This document shows, piece after piece, positions 32,019 to 40,639 of a DNA stretch of 55,066 bases (positions are counted from its first letter, which is position 1; every line of letters begins with the position of its first letter). The position numbers were made by a program, and so were the translations under genes. Source of the stretch: Candidatus Saccharimonadota bacterium (lineage in GTDB: Bacteria; Patescibacteriota; Saccharimonadia; Saccharimonadales; UBA10212); NCBI GenBank assembly GCA_016187125.1, contig JACPKF010000004.1, positions 23,868 through 78,933 on the forward strand, given 5' to 3'. The notes below the pieces were generated by a model, which did not search any database, was not told the origin of the DNA, and worked only from the letters and a program-made list of their open reading frames with translations.

Positions 32019-32136
32019 CCCACGCACCAGAAAGCCTCGAACTTTAGTTCGGGGCTGAATGCCAGTTCTGGCTTTTAAGTGCGGGGTTCCACGCTCCGAA
32101 AGCCGTAAGCCTGAAGCCACGGACTTTAGTCCGTGG
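32019..32136. repeat. Hairpin repeat family C, copy 1
   Basis: CCCACGCAC and AAGTGCGGGG enclose a TCGAACTTTAGTTCG-type hairpin. After GGTTCCACGCTCC comes a second hairpin CCACGGACTTTAGTCCGTGG (32117-32136), which contains the stop codon of the P-type ATPase. It is related to 46468-46560. Such ACTTTAGT hairpins recall the ends of IS200/IS605-type or REP elements; no transposase is present. Confidence 0.7.
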
Positions 32137-34621
32137 AGCGCTTCACAAATTTATGTACTTCAGCCGTTAAATAAACAGACACGCCAGTAATTGCCAGTCC
32201 CGACAGTAAATGCCCGAGCTCAACTGACTGGACGCCAAAGATATTTTTAAGCGGGCTAAACATGGCCAGTGCCTGCGCAGTGGCGGCCAGCGCCAACCCA
32301 ACCAGCAATTTGTAGTTTGGATAAAACAGGCGCCTTATCAACGATTGTCTTTCGCTTCTGGCGTTGAAAGCGTTTACCCATTGGGCGAAAACCAGCATGG
32401 CGAAGGCTATCGTCTGAGCATATTCACTCGAGTAGCCGGCCTGGATCAAGAAAGCAAAAACTCCTAAAATACTAGCTGACATGGCAATACCTACCAGCAC
32501 GATACGGGTCAGTATCAGCCGGTCCAATATTGGCGCTCTAGGGTGGCGCGGTGGCCGATTCATATGGTCAGCCTCGGGCGGTTCCAGGCCAAGTGGGATA
32601 ACTAAAGCCGTATCGGTGACTAAATTAATCCATAGGATCATGATAGCCGTCACTGGTAGGGGCAAGCCTGCCGCTAGGGCGCCGATAATAGTTAATACTT
32701 CTCCTAATGTGGTAGCCAAAAGGTAAAACAGCATCTTGCGGATATTGTCGTAGATGATGCGGCCTTCGCTGATGGCTCTGACGATTGAGGCGAAATTGTT
32801 ATCGAGCAAGATGATATCCCCGGCGTCTTTGGCGATATCACTGCCGCCGGCCATGGCGATACCAACATTGGCATTAACTAGTGCCGGTACGTCATTAACG
32901 CCGTCGCCGGTCATAGCGGTTATCTCGGACCGTTTCAAAGCGCTTAAGATATTAAACTTTTGATTTGGTAATATCCGGGCAAAGACGGTCTTTTGTTTGA
33001 CGTAAGGCACAAGTTCTTCTTCAGTCGCTGGTAGTTCACTGCCTTGCACAACCTGTTCTTTGTGCGGGCTAATATTAAGCAGCCGGCCTATATGAAAAGC
33101 CGTGTCAAAGTGGTCGCCGGTTATCATTTTGACTGATACGCCAGCAGCTTGAGCCGCCGCGATGGCCGGTTGCGACTCCGGTCTGAGTTCATCAGCAAAG
33201 GCTAACAGGCCCTGCAATTTCCAGGGCAGACTCTGCAGATTGTCTAGATTTTCCGGGGTAGAATCTACCTCAGCGCTAGCCAAAGCAATTACCCGGAAGC
33301 CTTTGGCTACCAGACTTCTGAGTTGATTCTCGGCACCGTCGGTGTCGGTACCACTAAGCCGGCAGAGATTCAGCAGATGCTCGGGCGCGCCTTTTAGATA
33401 CATGGTCTTTTTGCCACCATTGTTCCAAAGCGCGCCACTGGCTCTTTGTTGTTGGTTGAAAGGATATTTTTTTATTAAGGAAGTTGGGGCCGAAAAATCC
33501 TTCTGGGCAAATCTTTTTATAGCTTTATCAAATGGTTCCAGAACATTTTCATCACCCAGCGCGTGGTAGCTTACTTGGCTCAGGTTAATATCTTGACTTG
33601 GAGTCCAGGCGGCGGCAATCTCTAGTCGGTTTTTGGTCAGTGTGCCGGTTTTATCAACAGCCACCACGGTTATTAAACCAAGGTTCTCAATGGCATCGGT
33701 TGAACGAACTAGGGCGTTGTATTTAGCCATCCGGCGCATACCCAGCACCAAAACAATAGTCATGGCAATCGGTAAATCTTCAGGAATAGCCGAGACGCTA
33801 AAAGATAGCACAAAGCGCAGAGCTTCGTTAAGCTCAATACCCCGGGCTAAGCTAAGCCCGAACACGGCCACAGCCAGTATGGCCAGCACCTTGATCAACT
33901 TGCTGACTATGGCGTCAATCTTCTGCTGCACAGGGCTTTTAGGCTCAGGTCTGATAGCTAGTTTGGCTATGGCCCCAAACTCGGTATGGGAACCGGTGGT
34001 AGTAACCATCGCCCGGCCTGCTCCGGACAGGACATAGGTGCCGCTAAAGACCATATTGTCCCGCTCATACAGCTGCTTCGGCGCGGATAAGATACTAACG
34101 GCCTTTTTTACTGGCAGCGACTCACCGGTCAGGGCTGCCTCGTCCATAAAAAGATTGTCCTGATGTATCAGTCGGGCATCGGCCGGGATTTTTTGACCCT
34201 CGCCTAGGATAATCACATCGCCAGGCACCAGCAGCCGCGAAGATATATTTACAATCTGACCATCTCGCAGTACTTGAACAATTTGCTCGGAATGCTTCTT
34301 CAAGCTTTTAATAACACGGTTGGTAGCCTGTTGCTGGCTGTAATAAATTGCCATATTAATGGCTATAATTACCGCTATGATAGTCCCGTCAAGCTGCTTG
34401 CCGCTGATAAAACTTATGGCCGCTGCGGCGAGTAAGAGCATAATGAAGATACTTTTAAAGGGCTCCAGCAGTTTCTTCCAAAAAGCCAGCTTTTTTTGGG
34501 GCAGTTCGTTATAGCCATACTGGCTAAGACGGTGGCTAGCTTGTTCGCTACTTAGGCCGGCTTCGCTTGAACCGAGGCTGTGAAAAAGTTCAGCTAAATT
34601 TAAGGTGTGCCATAGCTGCAT
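32126..34621 (-). CDS. Cation-transporting P-type ATPase (P2 type)
   Basis: An 831-aa P-type ATPase with the actuator TGES (AALTGESLPV), phosphorylation site DKTGTLTKN, hinge TGDGVNDVPAL and M4 motif AIPEDLP. Ten membrane segments are expected. Sequence order is typical of Ca2+/Mn2+ (SERCA/PMR1-like) or Na+/K+-type bacterial P2 pumps; the ion cannot be assigned. The last residues (RSTD) come from the family C hairpin. It ends 1 nt from the VTT gene and is probably co-transcribed with it. Confidence 0.93.
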   Translation of the reverse strand: MQLWHTLNLAELFHSLGSSEAGLSSEQASHRLSQYGYNELPQKKLAFWKKLLEPFKSIFIMLLLAAAAISFISGKQLDGTIIAVIIAINMAIYYSQQQATNRVIKSLKKHSEQIVQVLRDGQIVNISSRLLVPGDVIILGEGQKIPADARLIHQDNLFMDEAALTGESLPVKKAVSILSAPKQLYERDNMVFSGTYVLSGAGRAMVTTTGSHTEFGAIAKLAIRPEPKSPVQQKIDAIVSKLIKVLAILAVAVFGLSLARGIELNEALRFVLSFSVSAIPEDLPIAMTIVLVLGMRRMAKYNALVRSTDAIENLGLITVVAVDKTGTLTKNRLEIAAAWTPSQDINLSQVSYHALGDENVLEPFDKAIKRFAQKDFSAPTSLIKKYPFNQQQRASGALWNNGGKKTMYLKGAPEHLLNLCRLSGTDTDGAENQLRSLVAKGFRVIALASAEVDSTPENLDNLQSLPWKLQGLLAFADELRPESQPAIAAAQAAGVSVKMITGDHFDTAFHIGRLLNISPHKEQVVQGSELPATEEELVPYVKQKTVFARILPNQKFNILSALKRSEITAMTGDGVNDVPALVNANVGIAMAGGSDIAKDAGDIILLDNNFASIVRAISEGRIIYDNIRKMLFYLLATTLGEVLTIIGALAAGLPLPVTAIMILWINLVTDTALVIPLGLEPPEADHMNRPPRHPRAPILDRLILTRIVLVGIAMSASILGVFAFLIQAGYSSEYAQTIAFAMLVFAQWVNAFNARSERQSLIRRLFYPNYKLLVGLALAATAQALAMFSPLKNIFGVQSVELGHLLSGLAITGVSVYLTAEVHKFVKRSTD

Positions 34622-34622
34622 G

Positions 34623-35186
34623 TCAGACCAGCCTTGCGAAACTAACTACAAGAAAAATCCCAGTGGCATTTAAGACAAGCGATAGTAAAAAGAACTGCCA
34701 GCGCCTGATTTTTGACAATCCCAGTATGCCAACACCTACTTCATCCGGAAATGGCGAAGCAATGATAAAAGCTCCAAAAACCGGCAACATCCAGGCAAAG
34801 TATGGGCTTCGATACAGAATCCGGATATACGGCCTGCCATGTTTCATAAATGACGGCCGTAGCTCAACAAATATTTTGTCCTTAAGATATTTAAAAATGA
34901 TGTAGTCGCCTACCATGGCCCCAAGGCCGGCTAAGATGGCAATTTCTAAAGGATGCAAGCTGTCTGCCAGATGGTATAAGATTACGGCCGCGGGAGCGAC
35001 AGTAAACGTTGATACGAAAAAGGTACCAGCTATGAAAGCGCCGACATAGCCGAGAGTTCCAACTTGCCTGATAAGGTTATCGACCTGCGGTGTTTTGACT
35101 AGGAAAAAAAAGACAACTAAGCTGAGAACTAGGAGTGTTGTGTTTTTATAGTGCCACCGCTTCCATTTAAAATGGTTAAGCTTCAT
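34623..35186 (-). CDS. DedA/VTT-like membrane protein
   Basis: A 187-aa protein with about five hydrophobic segments. The central GTFFVSTFTVAPAAVILYHL and the loop GAMVGDYIIFKYLKDK, plus SPFPDEVGVGILGLSKI, are in the style of DedA/SNARE-associated (VTT) lipid scramblase-type proteins. The family is short here. It lies one base from the P-type ATPase on the same strand. Confidence 0.7.
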   Translation of the reverse strand: MKLNHFKWKRWHYKNTTLLVLSLVVFFFLVKTPQVDNLIRQVGTLGYVGAFIAGTFFVSTFTVAPAAVILYHLADSLHPLEIAILAGLGAMVGDYIIFKYLKDKIFVELRPSFMKHGRPYIRILYRSPYFAWMLPVFGAFIIASPFPDEVGVGILGLSKIRRWQFFLLSLVLNATGIFLVVSFARLV

Positions 35187-35245
35187 TTCTCGATTATCTC
35201 ATAGTCCGATTACCAGAAGTTAACCCCTGTTCTCCATAATGCTAA

Positions 35246-35254
35246 TGCTGTAAT
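35246..35254 (+). promoter_or_regulatory. Extended -10 of the antiporter gene
   Basis: TG-C-TGTAAT (35246-35254); the GTG start at 35264 is 9 nt further, so the 5' UTR would be 0-3 nt. Confidence 0.5.
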
Positions 35255-35263
35255 CTATATGGA

Positions 35264-37024
35264 GTGGAGAATACATTTTCAGGTCTGAGTTTAATCATCG
35301 TCATCGGCGCGGTAGTGGCACTAATTATGCGTGTTATTGGTCAGCCCCTAATCATCGGCCACATTCTGACTGGTATTATTGTCGGGCCGGCCATTCTGCA
35401 TGTGGCTAAATCGCCCGATACTCTAACCATCTTTTCTGATCTCGGCATAGCACTGCTACTCTTTATCATCGGACTTGGCTTAAACCCGAGAGTTGTTAAA
35501 GAGGTAGGTAAAACTGCCGCCTTAGTCGGCACCATCCAAGTCGGGGTTACTATGTTATTTGGCTGGCTAGCCGGCCAAGCCTTTGGGCTAGGTACTAACG
35601 AAAGTCTATTCTTGGGTGCTAGTCTGGCCTTTTCTAGTACCATAATTGTCTTAAAGCTTTTGAGCGATAAAAAGGAACAGGGCCGATTGTACGGCAAAAT
35701 TGCCATTGGCGTGTTGCTGGTGCAGGACATTATCGCTATTGCTCTGGTGGTTATAACTTCGGCTAGTGAGCAACATTCTTTGATGTTGGGCTCCTTGCTG
35801 TCTCTGAGCCTTAAAGCGACAGTTGTCGGCTGGATGATATATATTATCAGTTACAAGGTTTTACCTCACTTTGGCAGAGTGATTGCTGGCAGCCAGGAAT
35901 TTCTATTTTTGTTTGCCATAGCTTGGGGACTCGGCAGTGCGACCTTATTTTCTAAAATCGGCCTATCTAGTCAGATTGGCGCTCTGGTGGCCGGGATTTG
36001 CCTAGCGCCTCTACCCTACGCTCAAGAAATTGCGGCTCGCCTTAGACCCTTGCGCGACTTTTTCCTAATAGTCTTTTTTATATCCCTTGGTTCCAACTTA
36101 GGCTTTGCCAGCATAAGCTCTATGCTTAGCTTAATCATAGTAGCGGTTATCATTGCCGTCATACTAAAACCCCTAGTGGCTATGGCGGTTATGGGTTTCT
36201 TGGGTTACACCAAACGGACTAGCTTTAAAGTTAGTGTGGCCCTGGCTCAAGTTAGCGAGTTTTCTATAGTCTTGATAATACTTGGGCACAGCAAGGGTTT
36301 AATTGACGCAAATGTCGTCTCTACCATAATTTTTATAACACTTCTAACAATTGCCGCCTCGACCTACATGATTACCTTTAGTGACAAGTTGTTTAGTGTT
36401 TTTGAACGCCACCTGAACATGTTTGAGAGACGCAAGGCCCATGGCGAGGTAATGCCTGAAGGCCGTCATGAATTAGTCTTGTTCGGTTACCAGCGCGGCG
36501 GCCATGAATTTGTAAATTTGTTCCGCCAGCTCAAGAAAAAATACGTAGTCATTGACTATGACCCAGAGGTTATAGATACTCTTGAGCACAATAAAATTAA
36601 TTACCTGTACGGTGACGCTACAGATACAGAGCTGCTGGAAGAAGCTGGTTTAGAACATGCCCGCTTAGTTGTTTCTACTATTCCGGACTTTGAAGTTAAT
36701 CTATCAATTTTAGAATTTCTGGAACATAAAAACCCTCGAGCAGTAGCTATTATGCATACCGATCACCCTGATGAGGCCGCTAAGCTTTACGAAGCCGGTG
36801 CCAGTTATGTAATTCTGCCCCACTACATTGGCAGCGAAAAAGTAAGCAGTTTTATTAGCAAATCAGGCCTGACTAAACACGCTTTCAAGCGGCAGCGAAC
36901 TAAACATTTGGAATACTTAGAAAAACATTATGGCGCCTTAGAAAAACCGTTGAATGAGGGAAAGAAAAAGCTAGGCCAAACGATTGTCAAAAACATGGCA
37001 GCTCTGACAAAAGCCAAGATCTAG
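35264..37024 (+). CDS. KefB-like monovalent cation/H+ antiporter
   Basis: CPA2 antiporter of 586 aa: about 12 helices (IVIGAVVALIMRVIGQPLII start, FSSTIIVLKLLSDK in the core), then a RCK/TrkA-N domain (HELVLFGYQRGGHEFVNLFR; YLYGDATDTELLEEAGLEHA) that binds NAD(H) or nucleotides. It probably moves K+ or Na+ against H+. The RCK glycine motif is degenerate (GYQRGG). GTG start, no SD in range. A terminator hairpin follows. Confidence 0.93.
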   Translation: MENTFSGLSLIIVIGAVVALIMRVIGQPLIIGHILTGIIVGPAILHVAKSPDTLTIFSDLGIALLLFIIGLGLNPRVVKEVGKTAALVGTIQVGVTMLFGWLAGQAFGLGTNESLFLGASLAFSSTIIVLKLLSDKKEQGRLYGKIAIGVLLVQDIIAIALVVITSASEQHSLMLGSLLSLSLKATVVGWMIYIISYKVLPHFGRVIAGSQEFLFLFAIAWGLGSATLFSKIGLSSQIGALVAGICLAPLPYAQEIAARLRPLRDFFLIVFFISLGSNLGFASISSMLSLIIVAVIIAVILKPLVAMAVMGFLGYTKRTSFKVSVALAQVSEFSIVLIILGHSKGLIDANVVSTIIFITLLTIAASTYMITFSDKLFSVFERHLNMFERRKAHGEVMPEGRHELVLFGYQRGGHEFVNLFRQLKKKYVVIDYDPEVIDTLEHNKINYLYGDATDTELLEEAGLEHARLVVSTIPDFEVNLSILEFLEHKNPRAVAIMHTDHPDEAAKLYEAGASYVILPHYIGSEKVSSFISKSGLTKHAFKRQRTKHLEYLEKHYGALEKPLNEGKKKLGQTIVKNMAALTKAKI

Positions 37025-37044
37025 ACTTTGCCAAGTTAATGTTT

Positions 37045-37085
37045 CTGTTACAAAATTTACGCGACCTGGGTAAATTTTGTAACAG
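37045..37085. terminator. Hairpin after the antiporter gene
   Basis: CTGTTACAAAATTTAC and its perfect complement with a 9-nt loop. A/T-rich stem; it may stop transcription from both sides. Confidence 0.65.
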
Positions 37086-37136
37086 TTAATCGGCAATTAA
37101 TTTCACCTCAAGCTTTATCAAGAAACCCAAGGGCTA

Positions 37137-38276
37137 TTAGTCATGTATGATTTTTGTGCAGCCGCAGCTGCCGCTAATACGCCTCCCACTCCCAGTCTTG
37201 GTCACGCGGGTTTTAACATTTTTGGCGTGGCACCCGGGACATTCTTTGGAGACAAATTCGCAGTCTTCCTCGGAGGCTTGATTGCCATAGCCAGCCAGCC
37301 GCAACTGACTTTCGATTGAACCATCAAGAAGGCCGTTAGAACGCAGCGTAACACCGCAAGCACTGAAAGACATGCCCATTTGATAAGCCCGAAATCCATC
37401 TATCTCAAGCTCTCTGTGAAGGACGGCGAGCTCAGTTGTTGTCAGACGCGGCATTATGTCAGTTGTTCCCTCTTGGTGCGCCTTGAAACGTTTCTGCATA
37501 GTCGCTGACATCTTGTACATCATTGTGTCGTTGAACCAGCCGAGGCTCTGTAGCCTGACACATTCTTCGATCAAGTCATGTTGCTGGCAGACAAAGTCGT
37601 AAGTGTTGCGGTAGTCGGTCGGACGGCGGCCGGCGTACCATTGTCCCCCAAATTGGGCAGTTAGACTTTGGTCGTAGATGCCGGTTAGTTTATCTGTTAA
37701 AAAGGCTTGATCCTGCTCCGTTAAATCAGCACGAATACGTTGGCCGAGAAGTTCACCGGCTTCAGGCTCAATACCAAAATAGGCATATATAGCTTCCATG
37801 CCCTGGCGGTTTGAACCATCCAGGCTTTGTGAGCTGATAGATATCATATGGCCATCTGGTGCACGGGATAGGACACGCAGCATGGTTTGTTGGCGCCTAA
37901 CGTTATAGCCGCCGACGTCTTCTTCTGCGCTCAAAAGCTCCGGCGGAAAATCCGATACAACGATCATCGTGTTAGGCCCTTTGCCCTGTGCCATTTCAAC
38001 GAGTTCATGAAACTCGTATCGCTCTAGACCACGCCGGCGTTTTTCAAACCGCAAATTAGGATTTAGCTCGGCTATTTTTTCTGCTTCGTCAAGCGACTTC
38101 TTGGTAACCTCATCCATACCGCGGCCATCTTCACCAATTAAATCATAGCCATTAAACCGCAATTCAAAATCGGTACGCATGTTGCCATCAACCAGCTCGG
38201 CGAATTGAGTTTTCAGGTCGTATCGAAATTCTTGTTCGCGCTGCCTCTGAATTTCAGAAGAGACTAGTGTTTCCAA
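37137..38276 (-). CDS. Lineage-specific protein with C-terminal zinc ribbon
   Basis: A 379-aa protein from a TTG start at 38276, chosen because AAGGGG is 8 nt upstream. Upstream codons read through hairpins. The N-terminal half is charged and helical; the middle has FPPELLSAEEDVGGYNVRRQ and MISISSQSLDGSNRQGMEAI. The C-terminus has a four-cysteine ribbon (CPGCHAKNVKTRV ... CGCTK). I associate this family with Saccharibacteria; no function is known. The zinc ribbon suggests nucleic-acid or protein binding. Confidence 0.7.
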   Translation of the reverse strand: METLVSSEIQRQREQEFRYDLKTQFAELVDGNMRTDFELRFNGYDLIGEDGRGMDEVTKKSLDEAEKIAELNPNLRFEKRRRGLERYEFHELVEMAQGKGPNTMIVVSDFPPELLSAEEDVGGYNVRRQQTMLRVLSRAPDGHMISISSQSLDGSNRQGMEAIYAYFGIEPEAGELLGQRIRADLTEQDQAFLTDKLTGIYDQSLTAQFGGQWYAGRRPTDYRNTYDFVCQQHDLIEECVRLQSLGWFNDTMMYKMSATMQKRFKAHQEGTTDIMPRLTTTELAVLHRELEIDGFRAYQMGMSFSACGVTLRSNGLLDGSIESQLRLAGYGNQASEEDCEFVSKECPGCHAKNVKTRVTKTGSGRRISGSCGCTKIIHD

Positions 38277-38340
38277 AAAAATACCCCTTGCCCAAAGCAA
38301 GAGGTCAAATGTCCAAAAAACTGACTCTCCTGCTCGGGAG

Positions 38341-38373
38341 CCCCACCCAATTTTCATCGAAAATTGGGTGGGG
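38341..38373. repeat. Strong hairpin in the 5' region
   Basis: CCCCACCCAATTTT-CATC-GAAAATTGGGTGGGG, a 14-bp perfect stem, 65 nt upstream of the TTG start. No T-run follows on the minus strand, so it may be a regulatory or processing hairpin rather than a terminator. Confidence 0.65.
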
Positions 38374-38400
38374 TAAAGCTGTATCGGACTCTCCTCTCAC

Positions 38401-38484
38401 CTTTCGACAGGCTCAAGGTAAACCGTTGCGGCACAGTCCTCGATTCACACGAGGTTCCAGCCAGCCTGCCGGTAGGCAGGCAAC
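38401..38484. repeat. Repeat cluster between genes
   Basis: It contains a dispersed-family copy (TTTCGACAGGCTCAAGG, 38402-38418) and a GCCTGCCGGTAGGCAGGC hairpin. Related GCCAGCTGGCTGGC DNA inside the next gene is translated as QPAGRQ. Confidence 0.6.
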
Positions 38485-38565
38485 TTAATTTATTAAAGTA
38501 AGTCAATCTTAACACAAGCTGTCGCCCAAAAACGTAGTATTTTTGGCTCCGGATTAGGATTCGAG

Positions 38566-39081
38566 TTATTTTGCTCTTCTAGCTTGCCGAGCAGCCTGGG
38601 CCTTCTTGATATTTGCCCTTTGGGCTTGACGTTGAGCCGGAGTCGGCTTTTTTGCTTCGGGTATGTTACGGCGATCTTTTGCCCTAAATATATCGCCGCC
38701 TACATGTATTGGTTTAGTGCCTAAATTTTCTAGTAGTTGTTTGGCGTCCTCATCGTCAGACACCAGTGTATTGCCTTCTTTATGGGCTTTGTCTTTGCTG
38801 ACCAGCCAAGCTTGAGTGGCCCAGGAACCACTTGAGCGATGACCAGCCAGTCTCTCCAAACCACCGGTCTTACCTACGTCCTGGACACGGAAACTGACAA
38901 ACTCTTCTTTCGGCCGGACCACAATTCGATAGTAATCGCCAGTGCCTTTAGTGCCTGGTTTGGACCGCTGGCGGCCAGCTGGCTGGCGAAGCGCTCGCTG
39001 CCGGCTTGACATACTTTTCCATTTGGCTTGAGCTTTTTTTATATTGGCTCTAGCCGCCTTAATCTGTTTGGCTGTTGCCAT
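38566..39081 (-). CDS. Basic protein with RANIKKAQA repeats
   Basis: A 171-aa, strongly basic protein. Both ends carry RANIKKAQA in helical, alanine/lysine/glutamine-rich arms (about residues 11-19 and 155-163). The centre (YYRIVVRPKEEFVSFRVQDV to WATQAWLVSKDKAH) looks like a compact beta domain. At about residues 31-38 the peptide LRQPAGRQ is encoded by a repeat-like GCCAGCTGGCTGGC stretch. GGAGGGAG is the ribosome site. A nucleic-acid-binding role is suggested by charge only. Confidence 0.7.
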   Translation of the reverse strand: MATAKQIKAARANIKKAQAKWKSMSSRQRALRQPAGRQRSKPGTKGTGDYYRIVVRPKEEFVSFRVQDVGKTGGLERLAGHRSSGSWATQAWLVSKDKAHKEGNTLVSDDEDAKQLLENLGTKPIHVGGDIFRAKDRRNIPEAKKPTPAQRQAQRANIKKAQAARQARRAK

Positions 39082-39217
39082 GGCTTTCTCCCTCCATTTT
39101 ATTTAATCTTGTGTAATAATCAGGAATTTCCTTAAGCCGTACGCCGGCAACTTTGCTCCAGCCCGCGCTGATTTGGTCGCCAATTTTTCTGCTATCTTCG
39201 GGGTTTAAATTATTCAT
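39059..39217 (-). CDS. Small protein, 52 aa, between SDR and basic protein
   Basis: Starts MNNLNPEDSRKIGDQISAGW and ends ESHGNSQTD. Its ATG shares one base with the SDR stop (TAATG), and its end overlaps the start of the basic-protein gene by 23 nt, a coupled arrangement. It is a soluble helical peptide; function unknown. Confidence 0.5.
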   Translation of the reverse strand: MNNLNPEDSRKIGDQISAGWSKVAGVRLKEIPDYYTRLNKMEGESHGNSQTD

Positions 39218-40020
39218 TAGCTTAACAAAGCTCCGCCGTCAACAACGATTTGACTGCCTGTCATGTAGCTGGCCATATCACTGGCTAGAAATAACACTGT
39301 TTTGCCGATTTCATCCGGCTCGCCCATGCGGTGCATCGGGATTTTAGCTAAAAAAGCGTCCATCACGGCTTTCATATCAACGCCTGGCTGGGCTGGGCTC
39401 TGCATTTTGGCTACTCCGGGTGTAGCGATACCGCCCGGCGCAATAGCATTGACCCAAATCTTGTGACTTGCCAATTCCAGTGCCACATTTTTAGTAAACC
39501 CCCAAAGCCCGTGCTTGGAAGCGTCATAATGAGCCAGTCCAACCATCGAAGGATGCAGCGCGTCGATTGAAGTGATATTGATAATTTTGCCTCCGTGGCC
39601 CTGGCTGATCATCTGCTCGGAGGCGTACTTGGTACAAAGATAAGCACCGTGTAAGTTAATGTCTAGGACTTTTTTGAAATCTTCATTAGCCATATCGTGC
39701 AGCGACTTAGCTGGATAAATACCGGCGTTATTGACCAAGATATCCAGACTAGCAAATTGGCCAACGGTAGTCTGGATCAATTTATTGACATCGTCGGCGC
39801 TCGATACATCAACATGAACGGCCAGCGCCGAACCTGCCCGCTTGGCGTTAAGCTCATCGGCCGCGGTTTTGGCGGCGGGGTCGTCTACATCAGCAATTAT
39901 TACGCTGGCACCGGCTTCATGCAAACGATCGGCTATGCCCTTCCCTATACCCACAGCTCCACCTGTCACCACGGCGGTTTTGTTGGCTAAATTAAGGAGT
40001 TCATTGATTGGTATAGGCAT
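39217..40020 (-). CDS. Short-chain dehydrogenase/reductase
   Basis: Classical SDR of 267 aa: Rossmann motif TGGAVGIGKGIA, NNAG in DILVNNAGIYPAK, catalytic Ser in ITSIDAL and YxxxK as YDASKHG, then PGGIATPG. The C-terminal DMASYMTGSQIVVDGGALLS is standard. NAD(P)-dependent alcohol or ketone substrate; glucose/3-oxoacyl reductase-like, not assignable. No lipid-synthesis neighbours argue for FabG. Confidence 0.92.
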   Translation of the reverse strand: MPIPINELLNLANKTAVVTGGAVGIGKGIADRLHEAGASVIIADVDDPAAKTAADELNAKRAGSALAVHVDVSSADDVNKLIQTTVGQFASLDILVNNAGIYPAKSLHDMANEDFKKVLDINLHGAYLCTKYASEQMISQGHGGKIINITSIDALHPSMVGLAHYDASKHGLWGFTKNVALELASHKIWVNAIAPGGIATPGVAKMQSPAQPGVDMKAVMDAFLAKIPMHRMGEPDEIGKTVLFLASDMASYMTGSQIVVDGGALLS

Positions 40021-40075
40021 AAGCTAAATTGTAAAATTTTTATCCGGCTGTTCTTGGCAAAAAGCTATGGCCGTC

Positions 40076-40555
40076 TTATTTTTTCTGAGTACTTTCGAAG
40101 TTGAGAACTTTCCATTTACCATCTTCTTTTTGCAGGTTAATCGTTACCACGTAGGTAACGCCGTCAGTGCCTTTGATTTCATATACCACTTTGCCAGTGC
40201 CGGCTTTGCCGGTTTCACCGCTGGCTTCTTTGCTGGTCATATTTGTCTTGGCATTTAAGATCGGCCCGGCCTGATCAACTATTGTTTTAAACTTGTCCTT
40301 ATCAGTCGCCGCAACTGCTTCTTTAGTCAGTAAGCTATAAGCGGCATCGGCGTTCTTACTTTGGACATCCTTTAGAAATTGGTTGCTGACCTTAGCCACT
40401 CCGCTGGTGGCCACATTAACAATTATGAATAGCGCTACTAACACTACGGCTACCACGGCTGCGATTTTTCGCCAAAGCGGCCACTTTTTTTTGTTTTTAA
40501 CGGTTTTTTGATCCGTGCTTGTCTCGGTCTTTAGATCGTTCCCGTCCTCATCCAT
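40076..40555 (-). CDS. Membrane-anchored DUF4878-like protein
   Basis: A 159-aa protein with a charged cytoplasmic start, one helix (IAAVVAVVLVALFIIVNVAT) and an external cystatin/NTF2-like domain (FLKDVQSKNADAAYSLLTKE ... YVVTINLQKEDGKWKVLNFE). The start at 40555 has AAGGAGG 10 nt upstream. Likely an envelope protein; function unknown. Confidence 0.7.
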   Translation of the reverse strand: MDEDGNDLKTETSTDQKTVKNKKKWPLWRKIAAVVAVVLVALFIIVNVATSGVAKVSNQFLKDVQSKNADAAYSLLTKEAVAATDKDKFKTIVDQAGPILNAKTNMTSKEASGETGKAGTGKVVYEIKGTDGVTYVVTINLQKEDGKWKVLNFESTQKK

Positions 40556-40639
40556 TACTCCTGTCCTCCTTCTGTTCATACTACCACATCTGGTTCATTA
40601 TACGGCTGATCTGAGTCTAAGGTAGCTTATTTGAGACAG

